Counted from the stretch's first letter, positions 53,942 to 63,543 are shown. The stretch is DNA of 64,000 nt from JAXHMM01 sp964528445 (GCA_964528445.1 CAZGSL010000009.1:1-64000); one strand, 5' to 3'. Numbers and translations: made by a program. Notes: generated from the sequence alone by a model not told the origin.

Positions 53942-55798
53942 TCACTCCTCCCCTCCCGCCCGTTCGTAGTAAATGATTCCCCCGCCCGCGCCGCCGGAAA
54001 GAAATTCCGCCTCCCCGTCACCGTCCAGGTCGGCAAACCGGGGCGCGGCCAGGACCGGGGCGTTCATCGAAAAGGGAAGGGGTTCCCGACTGAATTCCGG
54101 CTGGCCGGCGGATCCGGTATTGCGGTAGAAGAGGATCCCTTCCGAGCGGGTTCCCACAAACAGATCCAGGTCCCCGTCGCCATCTATGTCATACAATTCC
54201 GGTACGCTCCGGTGCTCGGCCTCCACGCCGGCAAACGCATCCTCTTCCAGAACGAATTCAGGCTCCTCCCCGCTCCCCTCGTTCCGGTAGAAATGGACCT
54301 CGCCGCCCGAGCTCCCCACAAACAGGTCCAGGTCCCCGTCGCCGTCTATGTCGCCGAGCACAGGGGCGCTGTTGCTGCCCCGTTCCAGTTCGAGGTAGGT
54401 ATCGCTGACGGACGCAAAGCCGTCCCCCGTGTTCCTGTAGTACGCGATCTCACCTCCCCAGGTACCGAGCAGCAGATCCTCCCGGCCATCCCCGTCCAGG
54501 TCGCCCAGGGCGGGAGCGTAGTGGTAGGCATCCGGCAAATCCATGGCCCCGTTCATGTAAAAGGCCGGCCCGTCGGCTTCCCCCCGGTTCTCAAAAGGGT
54601 AGACCCTCGAGCTGTTCCCGCCCGCCGGATCAATCTTGCTGGCCAGAAGCAGTTCGACCCGCCCGTCGCCGTCCAGGTCGCCCGCCGCGGGTATGCTCTC
54701 ATTTCCAATGTCAACTCCGTCCAGGAAACGGCTGGTACGCTGCTCGTACGTACCGCCCTCTGTCCGCTCGTAGTAGTGAAAATTCTCGGCAAGGGTCCGG
54801 CTCGCGTTGTAGGCGCCCCCCAGGACGCCGACGAAGAGATCGTGGTCGCCGTCCCCGTCCCAGTCGGCAAAGGCCGGGGCGTTATATCCGCTCGATTCAA
54901 CGGGCTGGGAGGGCGGGAACAGCGTGGGGTCTCCCTGCATTTCCGGACTGCTGCAGGATCCCTCGTTCTCGATGAGAAGGAGGCCGGGCTCAAAGAAATC
55001 CCCCCAGAACAGGTCCTGGTCCCCGTCGCTGTCGATGTCCACGAAGGTCATGGTATTGGCCCCGTGCAGCGTTCCAAACTGGTTGACAATCTCAATGCCC
55101 TGAAACTTCTTGTTGACCAGCTCAAAGCGGGGGACCCCCCGATCGTCTCTTCCCGTGGACGCATAGCGCATGACCGTGCCGTCCAGCCGCCCGATAAACA
55201 GGTCGAGTCTGCCGTCGCAGTCAATGTCGGTGACATTGGGAATATTCTGCCGGTCCGAGAAGATGGGCGTGCCGCCGGCATCTTTCAGCGAATCGGCCAC
55301 GAGGGTAAAGTCGGGATCGCCGGGAGTGCCGTCGTTGCGGTAGTAGCGAATATAGCTGTATGGCTGTTCGGCAATCAGGTCGAAATCCCCGTCCTGGTCC
55401 ATGTCCACAAACCGATACCACTCCCCGATCTCCAGATCCCTGAACCGGTCGCTGCGCCACTCCAGTTCCGGCGAACCTCCCGAGGAGGTATTCTCGAAAA
55501 ACATGAGCCGGTTCGTATTCTCCTGTACGAAAAGATCGGAATCGCCGTCGCCGTCTATGTCCAGGAACTGGGGACGCGGATTGTTGAATCCGCCCAGGAA
55601 GGGATAGCCGAACCTGGTACCCGTGGTATCGTATACCGGGAAAGGATCTACCGCCCGTTCAAACGCGTCCGCTGCCACGGTCTCCTCGGCCTGCTCTCCG
55701 GCGGTGCGCATGCCGCTGCATCCGGCAGCCAGGAACAGCGCAGCGGCGATGAGCAGAAGAGGGGCGCGGGCGGATGTCATGTCGCAAACGCTGTCCAT
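53942..55798 (-). CDS. VCBS/FG-GAP repeat lipoprotein (beta-propeller)
   Basis: Exported lipoprotein of 618 residues: signal and lipobox (FLAAGC), then about ten FG-GAP-type repeats. Each repeat holds a calcium-binding DxDxDGxxD loop, for example DIDGDGDSDLF, DMDQDGDFDL and DLDGDGREDLL, in the pattern of integrin-like propellers. It probably forms one or more Ca-bound seven-blade propellers on the cell surface. Its ATG overlaps the stop of the upstream propeller gene (TGATG). No partner enzyme is seen; function unknown. Confidence 0.88.
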   Translation of the reverse strand: MDSVCDMTSARAPLLLIAAALFLAAGCSGMRTAGEQAEETVAADAFERAVDPFPVYDTTGTRFGYPFLGGFNNPRPQFLDIDGDGDSDLFVQENTNRLMFFENTSSGGSPELEWRSDRFRDLEIGEWYRFVDMDQDGDFDLIAEQPYSYIRYYRNDGTPGDPDFTLVADSLKDAGGTPIFSDRQNIPNVTDIDCDGRLDLFIGRLDGTVMRYASTGRDDRGVPRFELVNKKFQGIEIVNQFGTLHGANTMTFVDIDSDGDQDLFWGDFFEPGLLLIENEGSCSSPEMQGDPTLFPPSQPVESSGYNAPAFADWDGDGDHDLFVGVLGGAYNASRTLAENFHYYERTEGGTYEQRTSRFLDGVDIGNESIPAAGDLDGDGRVELLLASKIDPAGGNSSRVYPFENRGEADGPAFYMNGAMDLPDAYHYAPALGDLDGDGREDLLLGTWGGEIAYYRNTGDGFASVSDTYLELERGSNSAPVLGDIDGDGDLDLFVGSSGGEVHFYRNEGSGEEPEFVLEEDAFAGVEAEHRSVPELYDIDGDGDLDLFVGTRSEGILFYRNTGSAGQPEFSREPLPFSMNAPVLAAPRFADLDGDGEAEFLSGGAGGGIIYYERAGGEE

Positions 55799-56913
55799 CA
55801 CCACCGGGGGCGTGTACCTATCCCCGTGGCGTAGGCCTCGACTTCAATCACCTTCTCAATGGTATTCGTGGCGGTATTGATGACGGTAATCGTGCCGGGC
55901 GGATCGGCATCGGGCCGGGGCTGGCTCGGCTGATAGGTCCCCTGCCGGTTGTTGTTTGAAATGTAAAGATAGGAGCCGTCCGCGGAAAGCGCGCTTCCGT
56001 GGGGCTCGGCCAGGCCGTTACCCTCAATCACCGTCTCCACCGATCTTGTCTCCATATTCAACACCGTCACCGTATGCGCGCCCTTGTTCCCAAAATAGAC
56101 GCGCCGGCCGTCTGCCGAGTACACCGGGTGCCAGGGACGGGCGTTGACGTCAATCGTATCGGTCACTTCCGGCGAGGCCGGATTCGCTATATCCAGGACC
56201 AGCACCTGGCCGGAAACTTCTCCCGTAACCACCATTGTCTCGCCGTCGGGCGAAATGGCGAAGTCGACAAATACGTGTGTGCTGCCCGGATACGTAGCCA
56301 GGTCCGTCTCCCCGGATTCGGGATCGAGCGACAGAATCTGGTTTTCCGCCAGGCTCGCGACGTAGGTCCGGATTCCGTCGGGGGCGGTCGCTATCGCGTG
56401 GGGACGAGCGAAAAAGGTGGGAATTTCCTCCTGCAGCGTCATGTCGCTGCGGCGTATGAGCCCGATGCTCTGGGGCGGATTAACCGCGCTCATCGAGCGG
56501 CCGACCAAAAGAAGATCGCGCGTGGGGTGCAGGGAAATAAGGCCGGGCACCTCCATCTCCGCCTGGCCGACGAGCTCGTTCTGCCGGTTGAACTTAAGCA
56601 CGCGGTTTTCCCCGATCAGGGTCACATACCAGTGGGAGCCGTCGGGTTCGGCCACCGTGTGGTGAGGCTTGGCATTGGCTGAAAAACCGAGCTCCTGCAG
56701 ATCGATGTGATCCACAATCTCATTGGATGCCACATCGATGACCGAGAGGGTGGCCGCTCCCTGGTTGCAGACGTAGATACGCTGGTCCTGGGCGGCATCG
56801 GTCGCTTCCGCCCCGCTTCCCTGTCCCAGGACGGCAAGCTGCGTCCCGGCGAAGGCCAGCAAGAAGGTTGCCAATAGCGCACTGCGCAACAGGTTGTACG
56901 TCACTTTTCGCAT
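55798..56913 (-). CDS. YncE/YVTN-type secreted beta-propeller with a histidine ring
   Basis: Exported propeller of 371 residues with a signal (MRKVTYNLL...) and about seven blades of 41-49 residues marked by PDG/ADG turns. Histidines recur once per blade at residues 85, 129, 172, 213, 262 and 305 (as in RPHAIATAPDG, RPWHPVYSADG and EPHGSALSADG), with a second His at 84. Start ATG 56913 has GGGA six bases upstream; ATG 56931 adds six residues. Its end overlaps the VCBS gene (TGATG). The closest named type is YncE or cytochrome d1-like repeats; no heme motif (CxxCH) is present. Confidence 0.85.
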   Translation of the reverse strand: MRKVTYNLLRSALLATFLLAFAGTQLAVLGQGSGAEATDAAQDQRIYVCNQGAATLSVIDVASNEIVDHIDLQELGFSANAKPHHTVAEPDGSHWYVTLIGENRVLKFNRQNELVGQAEMEVPGLISLHPTRDLLLVGRSMSAVNPPQSIGLIRRSDMTLQEEIPTFFARPHAIATAPDGIRTYVASLAENQILSLDPESGETDLATYPGSTHVFVDFAISPDGETMVVTGEVSGQVLVLDIANPASPEVTDTIDVNARPWHPVYSADGRRVYFGNKGAHTVTVLNMETRSVETVIEGNGLAEPHGSALSADGSYLYISNNNRQGTYQPSQPRPDADPPGTITVINTATNTIEKVIEVEAYATGIGTRPRW

Positions 56914-57008
56914 ATTGATCCCAATGTCCATTCAATTAGAAGCCGGGCATAATGACCTGCCTTCAGGAGGATCTCCATGAACGTAAGCGGGCCGGAGCCC
57001 CGTGTGCG

Positions 57009-59417
57009 CTACAGGTCCTGCTCCTGTTTCTCCAGGATGAACAGTCCCTCCTGCATACTGGTCATGATCACGATGCCGCTGTCGAAGTACGGGTAATTGC
57101 TCCACGTGCCGGCAAAGCCCGGGGAATCCTCTCCGAACGGCTCCGTATCGAAGGAACCGGTCTTGGTGGGGTTTTCCGGATCGCTCACATCCAGCACCTG
57201 CAGCCCACTGACATAATTCGACTGGTACATCGTGGTACCCTTGATGTAGAGGTTGTGGTCGGAAGCGGAATTGTCCAGCAGGTACTCGCGGACAAACTGC
57301 GGATCGTCGAGGTCCGTCAGGTCCCATATGAGGGTGCGGGTCCGGTCCACATTGCCGTTAAGTTCGTCCAGCTCGTCGTTCTGGAAGAAGTAACGCTGGT
57401 CTTCCGTGAACCAGCCCTGGTGCACGTAACCGTAATCGGGATAGGAGGCGGTCGCTATCGCTTCCGGATTCTCCTTGTCCGTAACGTCGGCAATGCTGAG
57501 CGCCGTCTCATTGGCGCCGATGCAGATTTCACGGCCTTCGTAATCGGCATCCGGCCCGTTATAGGTTACGCACTGGGCGTCGTGGGTGTAGCCGGTTCCG
57601 CTGCGGCCCGTGGAGGGATCGGAAAAACAGCCGGCGAAGCTCGGGTTCGTAGGATCCTGTATGTTGATCATGTGGAGGCCGCCTCCGCACGTCTGTCCCC
57701 CGCCGCTGCTTCCGACCGCATAGGCGAAGCCGGTATCGGTATTAATGACGATGTTGTGCGCACTGTGAATTCCGTCGTAGTGCGCCGTCTCCTCAAAAGT
57801 CTCCGGCGTTCCGTCGAAATCCCGCAGGTTGGTCAGATCAAATACCTGCATGCCGTGCATGTCGGCATTGTCGGATACCACATAGGCGTGATTCTCATAC
57901 ACCTTGATGTCGCGCCAGCTGCTCGACTGGGCGCTTTCAGGCATCGGAAGATCGCCAATATAAACGGGATTGCCGGGATTGCTCACGTCGACAAATGAAG
58001 TTCCGTCAATCCGTCCGACGAGAGCGTATTCCTTTCCGGTCTGGGGATCGGTCCAGCCCCAGATGTCGTTCAGCGAAACACCGCGGTCGCCGCCGATTTC
58101 TCTAATGGGCAGGAAGGAGAGCAGATCCACATTGCTGCAGCTGAACATGCTCGCCTCTCCCTCGGAGCATTCCACCCGGTTGCCGGTGATAGGCTCGAGG
58201 GCAGAACTTCCTTCCGGAATGACCGTCGTCGCTACAGACCACATTCCGGAATTTTCGTCTCTTTCCAGAATCGCGGCGGTTCCGGCCCCGTGGTCGGCAC
58301 CGACGAGCCCGGCTACGGCGACATTGCCATCCACAGCAAAAGTCCCCGCGAATTCGTCATCTTCCCCGCGTTCGGGGCCGCCCAGCTTTTCAGCACCGGC
58401 CCATCCGCTGCCGTCCGCCGAACGCTGGTACCGGTAGAGCGCTCCTCGTCCCCCGTCGGCGTTCGGTGCGCCAATCCACGCTTCCGAACCGACAAAAGCC
58501 AGTGAGGAGCCAAACTGGTAAAATGGTCCGCCGTCGAAGGCCACGAGCCTTCCGCTTGTGTTCCAGCTGTCGGACTCGTCGTCCCGCTCAAACAGGAACA
58601 CGGCGCCCGAAGCCGCGTCGTGACCCGGCGCGCTGACAAGCGCCTCGTCTCCGTCCAGCGTCAATGTGGCACCGAAGCCGGCATCTTCATCGACCAGGTT
58701 CGTCGCAAGGGTGGCCTCCATCGACCACTCTCCCATGCCGTTGCCCTGGAAGACGTACACCGCGCCTCCCTCATCCTGGGGAGCTCCCACCAGCAGCCGG
58801 GAATCCTCCACGGAAAGGGCCGATCCGAAGCCGAGACCACTCGAGGTATCCGGATTGGCAATACGGGTCTCCTGCGTCCACGATCCCGCTTCGCCGCGCC
58901 GGTATACATAAACAGCCCCGACATCGTCCTGCTCGTCGGGTGCCCCTACAAAGGCCAGGTCGCCGCTGAGCGCCACGCTTTCACTGAATCCCGTCTCCTC
59001 GCTGGTATCGGCCAGGACGATCCGGTCGGTCTCACTCCATGATCCGTCCCCGGAACGCTCAAATACATAAACCGCACCCCGTCCGTCGGCCTGGTCCGGC
59101 GCGCCGATCAGCACACGGTTTGCCGCGGCTCCCAGGGCGGACCCGAACCCGTCGCCAATCTCACCCTGCGAGGGACGAAGAATGGATTGCTGGACCCAGC
59201 CGGTACCGGATCGGCTGTAGACATAGACCAGACCGGACTGGTGCACGTTGGCCGGTTCGCCGATGAATACCGAGCCATCGGCCACCGCTACAGCCTGGCC
59301 GAAGCCCTGCATCAGCGCTTCGGCATCACCCGAAGCATTCGTCTGCGCATGCGCGTTAAAAGAGAGGAACGTGAGAGGAAGAAAAAGTGCAAAAGACAGT
59401 ACCAGGAAACGTTTCAT
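57009..59417 (-). CDS. FG-GAP plus choice-of-anchor-B (LVIVD) secreted propeller protein
   Basis: Secreted 802-residue protein. After a signal (ending FNAHAQ) come about six FG-GAP repeats with the string GAVYVF recurring (GRGAVYVFERSG, VGAVYVYRRGE), then a choice-of-anchor-B propeller at about 480-802 with LVIVD-like units (LQVLDVSDPENP). Histidines stand once per blade at 554, 612, 666 and 721, with Arg502 and Trp772 at the equivalent places of two others. A QNDELDE segment near 680 is a possible Ca site. No T9SS tail follows. Start ATG 59417; the longer frame has a signal-like but weak leader. Confidence 0.85.
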   Translation of the reverse strand: MKRFLVLSFALFLPLTFLSFNAHAQTNASGDAEALMQGFGQAVAVADGSVFIGEPANVHQSGLVYVYSRSGTGWVQQSILRPSQGEIGDGFGSALGAAANRVLIGAPDQADGRGAVYVFERSGDGSWSETDRIVLADTSEETGFSESVALSGDLAFVGAPDEQDDVGAVYVYRRGEAGSWTQETRIANPDTSSGLGFGSALSVEDSRLLVGAPQDEGGAVYVFQGNGMGEWSMEATLATNLVDEDAGFGATLTLDGDEALVSAPGHDAASGAVFLFERDDESDSWNTSGRLVAFDGGPFYQFGSSLAFVGSEAWIGAPNADGGRGALYRYQRSADGSGWAGAEKLGGPERGEDDEFAGTFAVDGNVAVAGLVGADHGAGTAAILERDENSGMWSVATTVIPEGSSALEPITGNRVECSEGEASMFSCSNVDLLSFLPIREIGGDRGVSLNDIWGWTDPQTGKEYALVGRIDGTSFVDVSNPGNPVYIGDLPMPESAQSSSWRDIKVYENHAYVVSDNADMHGMQVFDLTNLRDFDGTPETFEETAHYDGIHSAHNIVINTDTGFAYAVGSSGGGQTCGGGLHMINIQDPTNPSFAGCFSDPSTGRSGTGYTHDAQCVTYNGPDADYEGREICIGANETALSIADVTDKENPEAIATASYPDYGYVHQGWFTEDQRYFFQNDELDELNGNVDRTRTLIWDLTDLDDPQFVREYLLDNSASDHNLYIKGTTMYQSNYVSGLQVLDVSDPENPTKTGSFDTEPFGEDSPGFAGTWSNYPYFDSGIVIMTSMQEGLFILEKQEQDL

Positions 59418-59551
59418 GGAAAGCGGGATTTTGTCAGAGTTTGAGTCACGTACGCCTATAAAATCACACAAACACAGCTGATAAGCAAAAATCACAAAGT
59501 AACAAAGTGTAAAGACAAAGGCAGGCGTTTCGACCAACACCGCACGGGGAT

Positions 59552-60007
59552 TTACCCGCGGGGATTCCCCTCCTTTTGGCTCCCGTGCACCAGCTCTCCT
59601 CCCAGGTAGTTGGCCACGCCGAGCAGCAGAATGCCGGCCCCGGCGGCCGCCATCTCCCAGGGTCCCGGGGCTTCCCAGCCGGATTCAGTCTGCCAGCGTA
59701 TTCCCGCAAGCAGGCCGAAGAGAATCAGCAGGACGAACTCTGTCATGCCGTGCCAGGCGGCGGTCACCAGCCTGCCGGAATCCCTGATGCGCAGGTAATC
59801 CCAGTAGCCGAAAACGGCCGCGGACATCCCGGCCGCTGCTCCTCCCGCCATGCACCAGCCCGAGGCCGCATGCAGGGAGGCCTCTCCCCACCAAAACCCC
59901 GCCAGGTCGAACAGGAAGGCCATGGGAAAAAGCCCGGCGGGAAAATGCACCAGCATGACATGTATGGGATGTCCCCCGAGGCGTCCCCTTTTCAGTCCCT
60001 CAATCAT
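59552..60007 (-). CDS. DUF2231 membrane protein
   Basis: A four-helix inner-membrane protein of 151 residues. The DUF2231 motif is HPIHVMLVHFPAGLFPMAF near 13-31. The histidines near the membrane could bind heme, as proposed for relatives; not shown here. The start is ATG 60007. It lies 17 bases after a small membrane gene, apparently in the same unit. Confidence 0.85.
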   Translation of the reverse strand: MIEGLKRGRLGGHPIHVMLVHFPAGLFPMAFLFDLAGFWWGEASLHAASGWCMAGGAAAGMSAAVFGYWDYLRIRDSGRLVTAAWHGMTEFVLLILFGLLAGIRWQTESGWEAPGPWEMAAAGAGILLLGVANYLGGELVHGSQKEGNPRG

Positions 60008-60024
60008 AACCCGTTTCTGAACCG

Positions 60025-60378
60025 CTAGATGAAGACGGCATAGAGAAGGATCACGAAGGCTGACACGGCTGCCAGGGCGTGCACCACCGCCAGCCATTTG
60101 GGAATGGATTTCTTCTGCAGGTCACGGCCGAACATGACGAAGCCCCCCAGGGCCGCCACCACAAAGATAAGGGTGCTGATCATCAGCAGGGACTCTCCCT
60201 GGCGGAGGTAGGCGATGATCAGCAGCACCAGCGCCACGGCCGCGGAGGCGCCGTGGGAGTACACCACCCCTTTAGGAGTTTCCTCATCTTTTAGTACTTT
60301 TGTGATAAGCACAAGGCCCAGAACGGCGGCCAGTGCGAAGAGAATAACGGTGGTAATAAGCATATCGGAACCGTCCAT
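60025..60378 (-). CDS. Small four-helix membrane protein
   Basis: A 117-residue hypothetical inner-membrane protein with four hydrophobic helices (for example ITTVILFALAAVLGLVLI and LMISTLIFVVAALGGFVMF) and short charged loops. I do not recognise the family. Start at ATG 60378 (MDGSDM) is preferred; ATG 60402 is possible but would abut the divergent sigma gene. It precedes the DUF2231 gene by 17 bases. Confidence 0.7.
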   Translation of the reverse strand: MDGSDMLITTVILFALAAVLGLVLITKVLKDEETPKGVVYSHGASAAVALVLLIIAYLRQGESLLMISTLIFVVAALGGFVMFGRDLQKKSIPKWLAVVHALAAVSAFVILLYAVFI

Positions 60379-60441
60379 GGTTTTCGTTACTGTTGTACCC
60401 ATTGGATGGGAGAAACCGTGAAAGGTTACAAACGTGAATTC

Positions 60442-61149
60442 ATGAATTCGCAAAACGGCAGGAAAAGCGGACGGACCTTCGTTGACCACACCCGTTTCGA
60501 GGATGTGCCGGACAAAGAGCTGGTGGAACGGATCATCGCCGGGGAGCGGGAGCTCTACGAAGTGATTATGAGGCGCTACAATCAGCAGCTCTACCGTATT
60601 ACCTGGTCATACCTGTCCGACGAGGAGGCGGTGAGGGATACGATGCAGTCGGCCTATATCAAGGCATTCGAAAAACTCGACACCTTCCGGGGAGAGGCCC
60701 GGTTCTCCACCTGGCTGGTTCGCATTGCCATCAACGAGGCGCTTCAGGCGGTCCGGAACCGCAAAAAGAGGGGAGAGAAAATTTCTGTAACCGAGCTGCT
60801 TCAGAATCATCAAATGGTTGCGAGCAGAAACAAGAATCCGGCTATGGAAACGGAACGGAACGACCTGATGGAGCGACTGGAGGAAGCCATAGAGGGACTG
60901 CCCCCCAAGTACCGTTCGGTATTCGTCATGAGAGAGGTGGAGCAGATGAGCACGCGGGAAACCGCCGACTGCCTGGACATCACCCGCTCCAATGTGAAAG
61001 TGCGGCTCCATCGCGCCCGGAACATGCTCCGCGATCATCTGGAGGAGATAAGCGACCTGGACGACCTGCTGGAGTTCAAGGGCCGGCGATGCGACGCCAT
61101 GGTCAGCCAGGTGATGAAGGCCCTTGAAAAGAAAAGGAAACAACCCTGA
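60442..61149 (+). CDS. ECF-type RNA polymerase sigma factor
   Basis: A group-4 sigma factor of 235 residues. Region 2 is ELYEVIMRRYNQQLYRITW with YIKAFEKLDTFRGEARFSTWL; region 4 is LPPKYRSVFVMREVEQMSTRETADCL with NVKVRLHRARNML. The C-terminal extension (EFKGRRCDAMVSQVM) resembles ECF factors usually followed by a zinc-binding anti-sigma; none is adjacent. ATG 60406 would give a 247-residue form. Divergent from the small membrane gene and DUF2231. Confidence 0.9.
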   Translation: MNSQNGRKSGRTFVDHTRFEDVPDKELVERIIAGERELYEVIMRRYNQQLYRITWSYLSDEEAVRDTMQSAYIKAFEKLDTFRGEARFSTWLVRIAINEALQAVRNRKKRGEKISVTELLQNHQMVASRNKNPAMETERNDLMERLEEAIEGLPPKYRSVFVMREVEQMSTRETADCLDITRSNVKVRLHRARNMLRDHLEEISDLDDLLEFKGRRCDAMVSQVMKALEKKRKQP

Positions 61150-61161
61150 AAAGCCGGCCTC

Positions 61162-62118
61162 TCAGGATTCCCCCTCAAGTTCCCGCTCCTTGAACTCCTC
61201 GTCAAAGTAGTGGTACCACTTCCGGAAGGGTTTGAACGCGTCTTCCGGATCGAAGGGACGCTTGTACTCGCTCCGGCGACACTCCTCGCTGCAGCACCCC
61301 TCCATCAGCCGCGCCCCCTCCTCCGAGCAGACAAAGAGCTTGTTGCACTCCATGTTGGCGCAGTTGATGTAGGTGTCGGCCGGCTTTCCGGTGATCTCGC
61401 AGCGGGCGATCGGCTCCATATCCTCCTCGTTGACCGGCACCACCAGACGATCGTCGAAGACAAAGCATTTTCCCTTGAAATGCTCGCCTCCCTCCTCCTC
61501 GGCGTAACGCAGGATGCCGCCGCGGAGCTGGCGGACGTCATTCCATCCTTTCCGCTTCATCAGGGCGGAGAATTTCTCGCAGCGTATGCCCCCCGTGCAG
61601 TACATCAGCACCTTTCTGTCCTTGTCTGCCGAAAGCTCCTCCAGCCATCCCGGGAAATCGTAAAAGTTCTCCACCGTAGGAGTCAGGGCTCCCTCGAAAT
61701 GACCGATTCTGGATTCGTAGTCGTTGCGGACGTCAATCAGCACGTAATCCTCCTCCGTCTCCAGGGTCCGCTTCCACTCCCGGGGCTCCAGGTACGCTCC
61801 CCCCTCGTCGGGATCAACCTCCTCCTTGTGAAGGGAGACTATCTCCTCGCGGGTCTTGCAGGTCAGCCGCGGGAAAGGGATAAAATCGCAGGTACCGGTC
61901 TTGTAATCGATATTCTCAAACCCCTCCTTGCTTCCGAGATACTCCTTGTACCGCCGTATCTGCTCCGGAGTGCCCCCCAGCGTGCCGTTGATTCCCTCCC
62001 GGCCGATATAGATGCGGCCCTTCACTCCCAGTTTCCGGCAGAAGCGGTGATGCTCCCTGCAGAATTCGCCGGGATCCCCGATCTCATGAAAGCGGTAGTA
62101 CAGGATGACTTCGTACAT
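61162..62118 (-). CDS. trhO: tRNA uridine(34) hydroxylase TrhO (rhodanese-like)
   Basis: Oxygen-dependent 5-hydroxylation of U34 in certain tRNAs. The 318 residues include an acylphosphatase-like N-terminus, a rhodanese domain with active-site loop CTGGIRCEK (Cys174, Cys180) and a C-terminal cysteine-rich tail (CANMECNKLFVC, CCSEEC) likely binding zinc. The gene is convergent with the sigma factor. Confidence 0.93.
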   Translation of the reverse strand: MYEVILYYRFHEIGDPGEFCREHHRFCRKLGVKGRIYIGREGINGTLGGTPEQIRRYKEYLGSKEGFENIDYKTGTCDFIPFPRLTCKTREEIVSLHKEEVDPDEGGAYLEPREWKRTLETEEDYVLIDVRNDYESRIGHFEGALTPTVENFYDFPGWLEELSADKDRKVLMYCTGGIRCEKFSALMKRKGWNDVRQLRGGILRYAEEEGGEHFKGKCFVFDDRLVVPVNEEDMEPIARCEITGKPADTYINCANMECNKLFVCSEEGARLMEGCCSEECRRSEYKRPFDPEDAFKPFRKWYHYFDEEFKERELEGES

Positions 62119-62213
62119 ATCTTTATTATCTATCTCGCAGTGTGGCGTGATGGGTTTTACGTTTTCGGGTCCGCAGGGAGTAAAATAAGATTAATAATCC
62201 ACGGAACGAACCC

Positions 62214-63512
62214 TTACCCTCCGGAATCGGCAGGCGGAAGTACGGTGCCCGTCACCTCACCGAAGCCTACGCGATAGCCCTCACCCTCGGCCCAGCCGGT
62301 CATCGTCACGGTATCTCCATCCTCCAGGAAGGTGCGCTCCTCGCCGTTGGGAAAGGAGAGGGGGCGCTCGCCCTTCCAGCTCAGCTCCAGCATACTCCCG
62401 TAGGAGTCCTCCGACGGACCGCTGATGGTGCCGGAGGCGTAGAGATCACCCGCCCGAACGTTGCAGCCGGTCACCGTGTGATGGGTCAGCTGCTGGTCAA
62501 TGCTCCAGTAGAGGTATTTGTAGTTGGACTCTGAGATAAGATGCGGCTCCTCCATCTCTTCTCCCTGCAGGTAGACCTTCAGGGGGATATCGTACGCCCT
62601 GCGCCCGCCCCCGCGCAGGTAGGGGAGCGGTTCGGGATCCTGCTTCGGACCCTCGATGCGAAAAGGCTCGAGGGCGGCGATGGGAACGATCCAGGGGGAA
62701 ATGGAGGTCGCCCAGTTCTTGGCCAGGAAGGGGCCGAGCGGCACGTACTCCCACTTCTGGATATCCCGCGCGCTCCAGTCGTTGACCAGAACCAGCCCGA
62801 AAATATGCTTTTTCGCCTCTTCGATGGGAAGGGGTTCGCCCAGCACGTTGGCGTCACCGGTCAGGAAACCCACCTCCAGTTCAAAATCCAGGAGCTTGCT
62901 GGGGCCGAAAACCGGGGTTTCCCGGTCCCCCGGCAGGGTCTGTCCGCTGGGCCGGCGCAGATTCGTCCCGCTGATGACCACCGAACTGGCCCGCCCGTGG
63001 TAGCCTACCGGAAGGTGTTTCCAGTTGGCCTTGAGCGCGTTTTCGGGTCCGCGGAACATGCTTCCCACGTTGAAAGCGTGCTGCTCGGAGGAGTAAAAAT
63101 CGGTATAGTCCCCGATATCCACCGGCATCATCATCTCCACTTCCGACACCGGCTTCAGCACCCGGTTCCGAAGTCCCTCGTTATCCCGCAGCGCCGGTTC
63201 GTCGGCACTCAACAGGGTGCTCAGGTAGGAGCGGGCCTCCATCCAGGCCGCACGTCCCAGGCTCATGAAATCGTTCAGGGTGAGCTGCCCGAAAACCCGC
63301 TTGCCGTCCAGCTCGGGACCGTCAAATACGCCCGCGGCCTCCAGCTCGGCAAGGTCCACCACGTAATCGCCTATGCGGGAGCATATAAAGGGCTCTCCGC
63401 CCGGGCTGTCGAGAGGGCGCGCCACCCCGTAGGGCAGGTTCTGAATGGGAAAATGGGATTCGGGATGAATCTCAACAAACGATTCCAGTTCGGGATCATT
63501 GGTAGGGTGCAT
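62214..63512 (-). CDS. fahA: Fumarylacetoacetase
   Basis: Final step of tyrosine breakdown: splits fumarylacetoacetate into fumarate and acetoacetate. The 432 residues have the SH3-like N-domain and the catalytic fold with the metal/substrate motifs YTDFYSSEQHA, GYHGRASSVV, ELEVGFLTG and FGLVLVNDWSARDIQ. An unnamed conserved gene lies 31 bases upstream and probably shares its transcript; other genes of tyrosine catabolism are outside the window. Confidence 0.96.
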   Translation of the reverse strand: MHPTNDPELESFVEIHPESHFPIQNLPYGVARPLDSPGGEPFICSRIGDYVVDLAELEAAGVFDGPELDGKRVFGQLTLNDFMSLGRAAWMEARSYLSTLLSADEPALRDNEGLRNRVLKPVSEVEMMMPVDIGDYTDFYSSEQHAFNVGSMFRGPENALKANWKHLPVGYHGRASSVVISGTNLRRPSGQTLPGDRETPVFGPSKLLDFELEVGFLTGDANVLGEPLPIEEAKKHIFGLVLVNDWSARDIQKWEYVPLGPFLAKNWATSISPWIVPIAALEPFRIEGPKQDPEPLPYLRGGGRRAYDIPLKVYLQGEEMEEPHLISESNYKYLYWSIDQQLTHHTVTGCNVRAGDLYASGTISGPSEDSYGSMLELSWKGERPLSFPNGEERTFLEDGDTVTMTGWAEGEGYRVGFGEVTGTVLPPADSGG

Positions 63513-63543
63513 GGCAAATAAGACTTAATATATATTTTGAAAT

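Noticed and set aside
54212..55834. 540-residue plus-strand frame across the propeller lipoprotein
   Set aside because: Antisense shadow of Asp/Gly-rich repeats; no domain or start signal.
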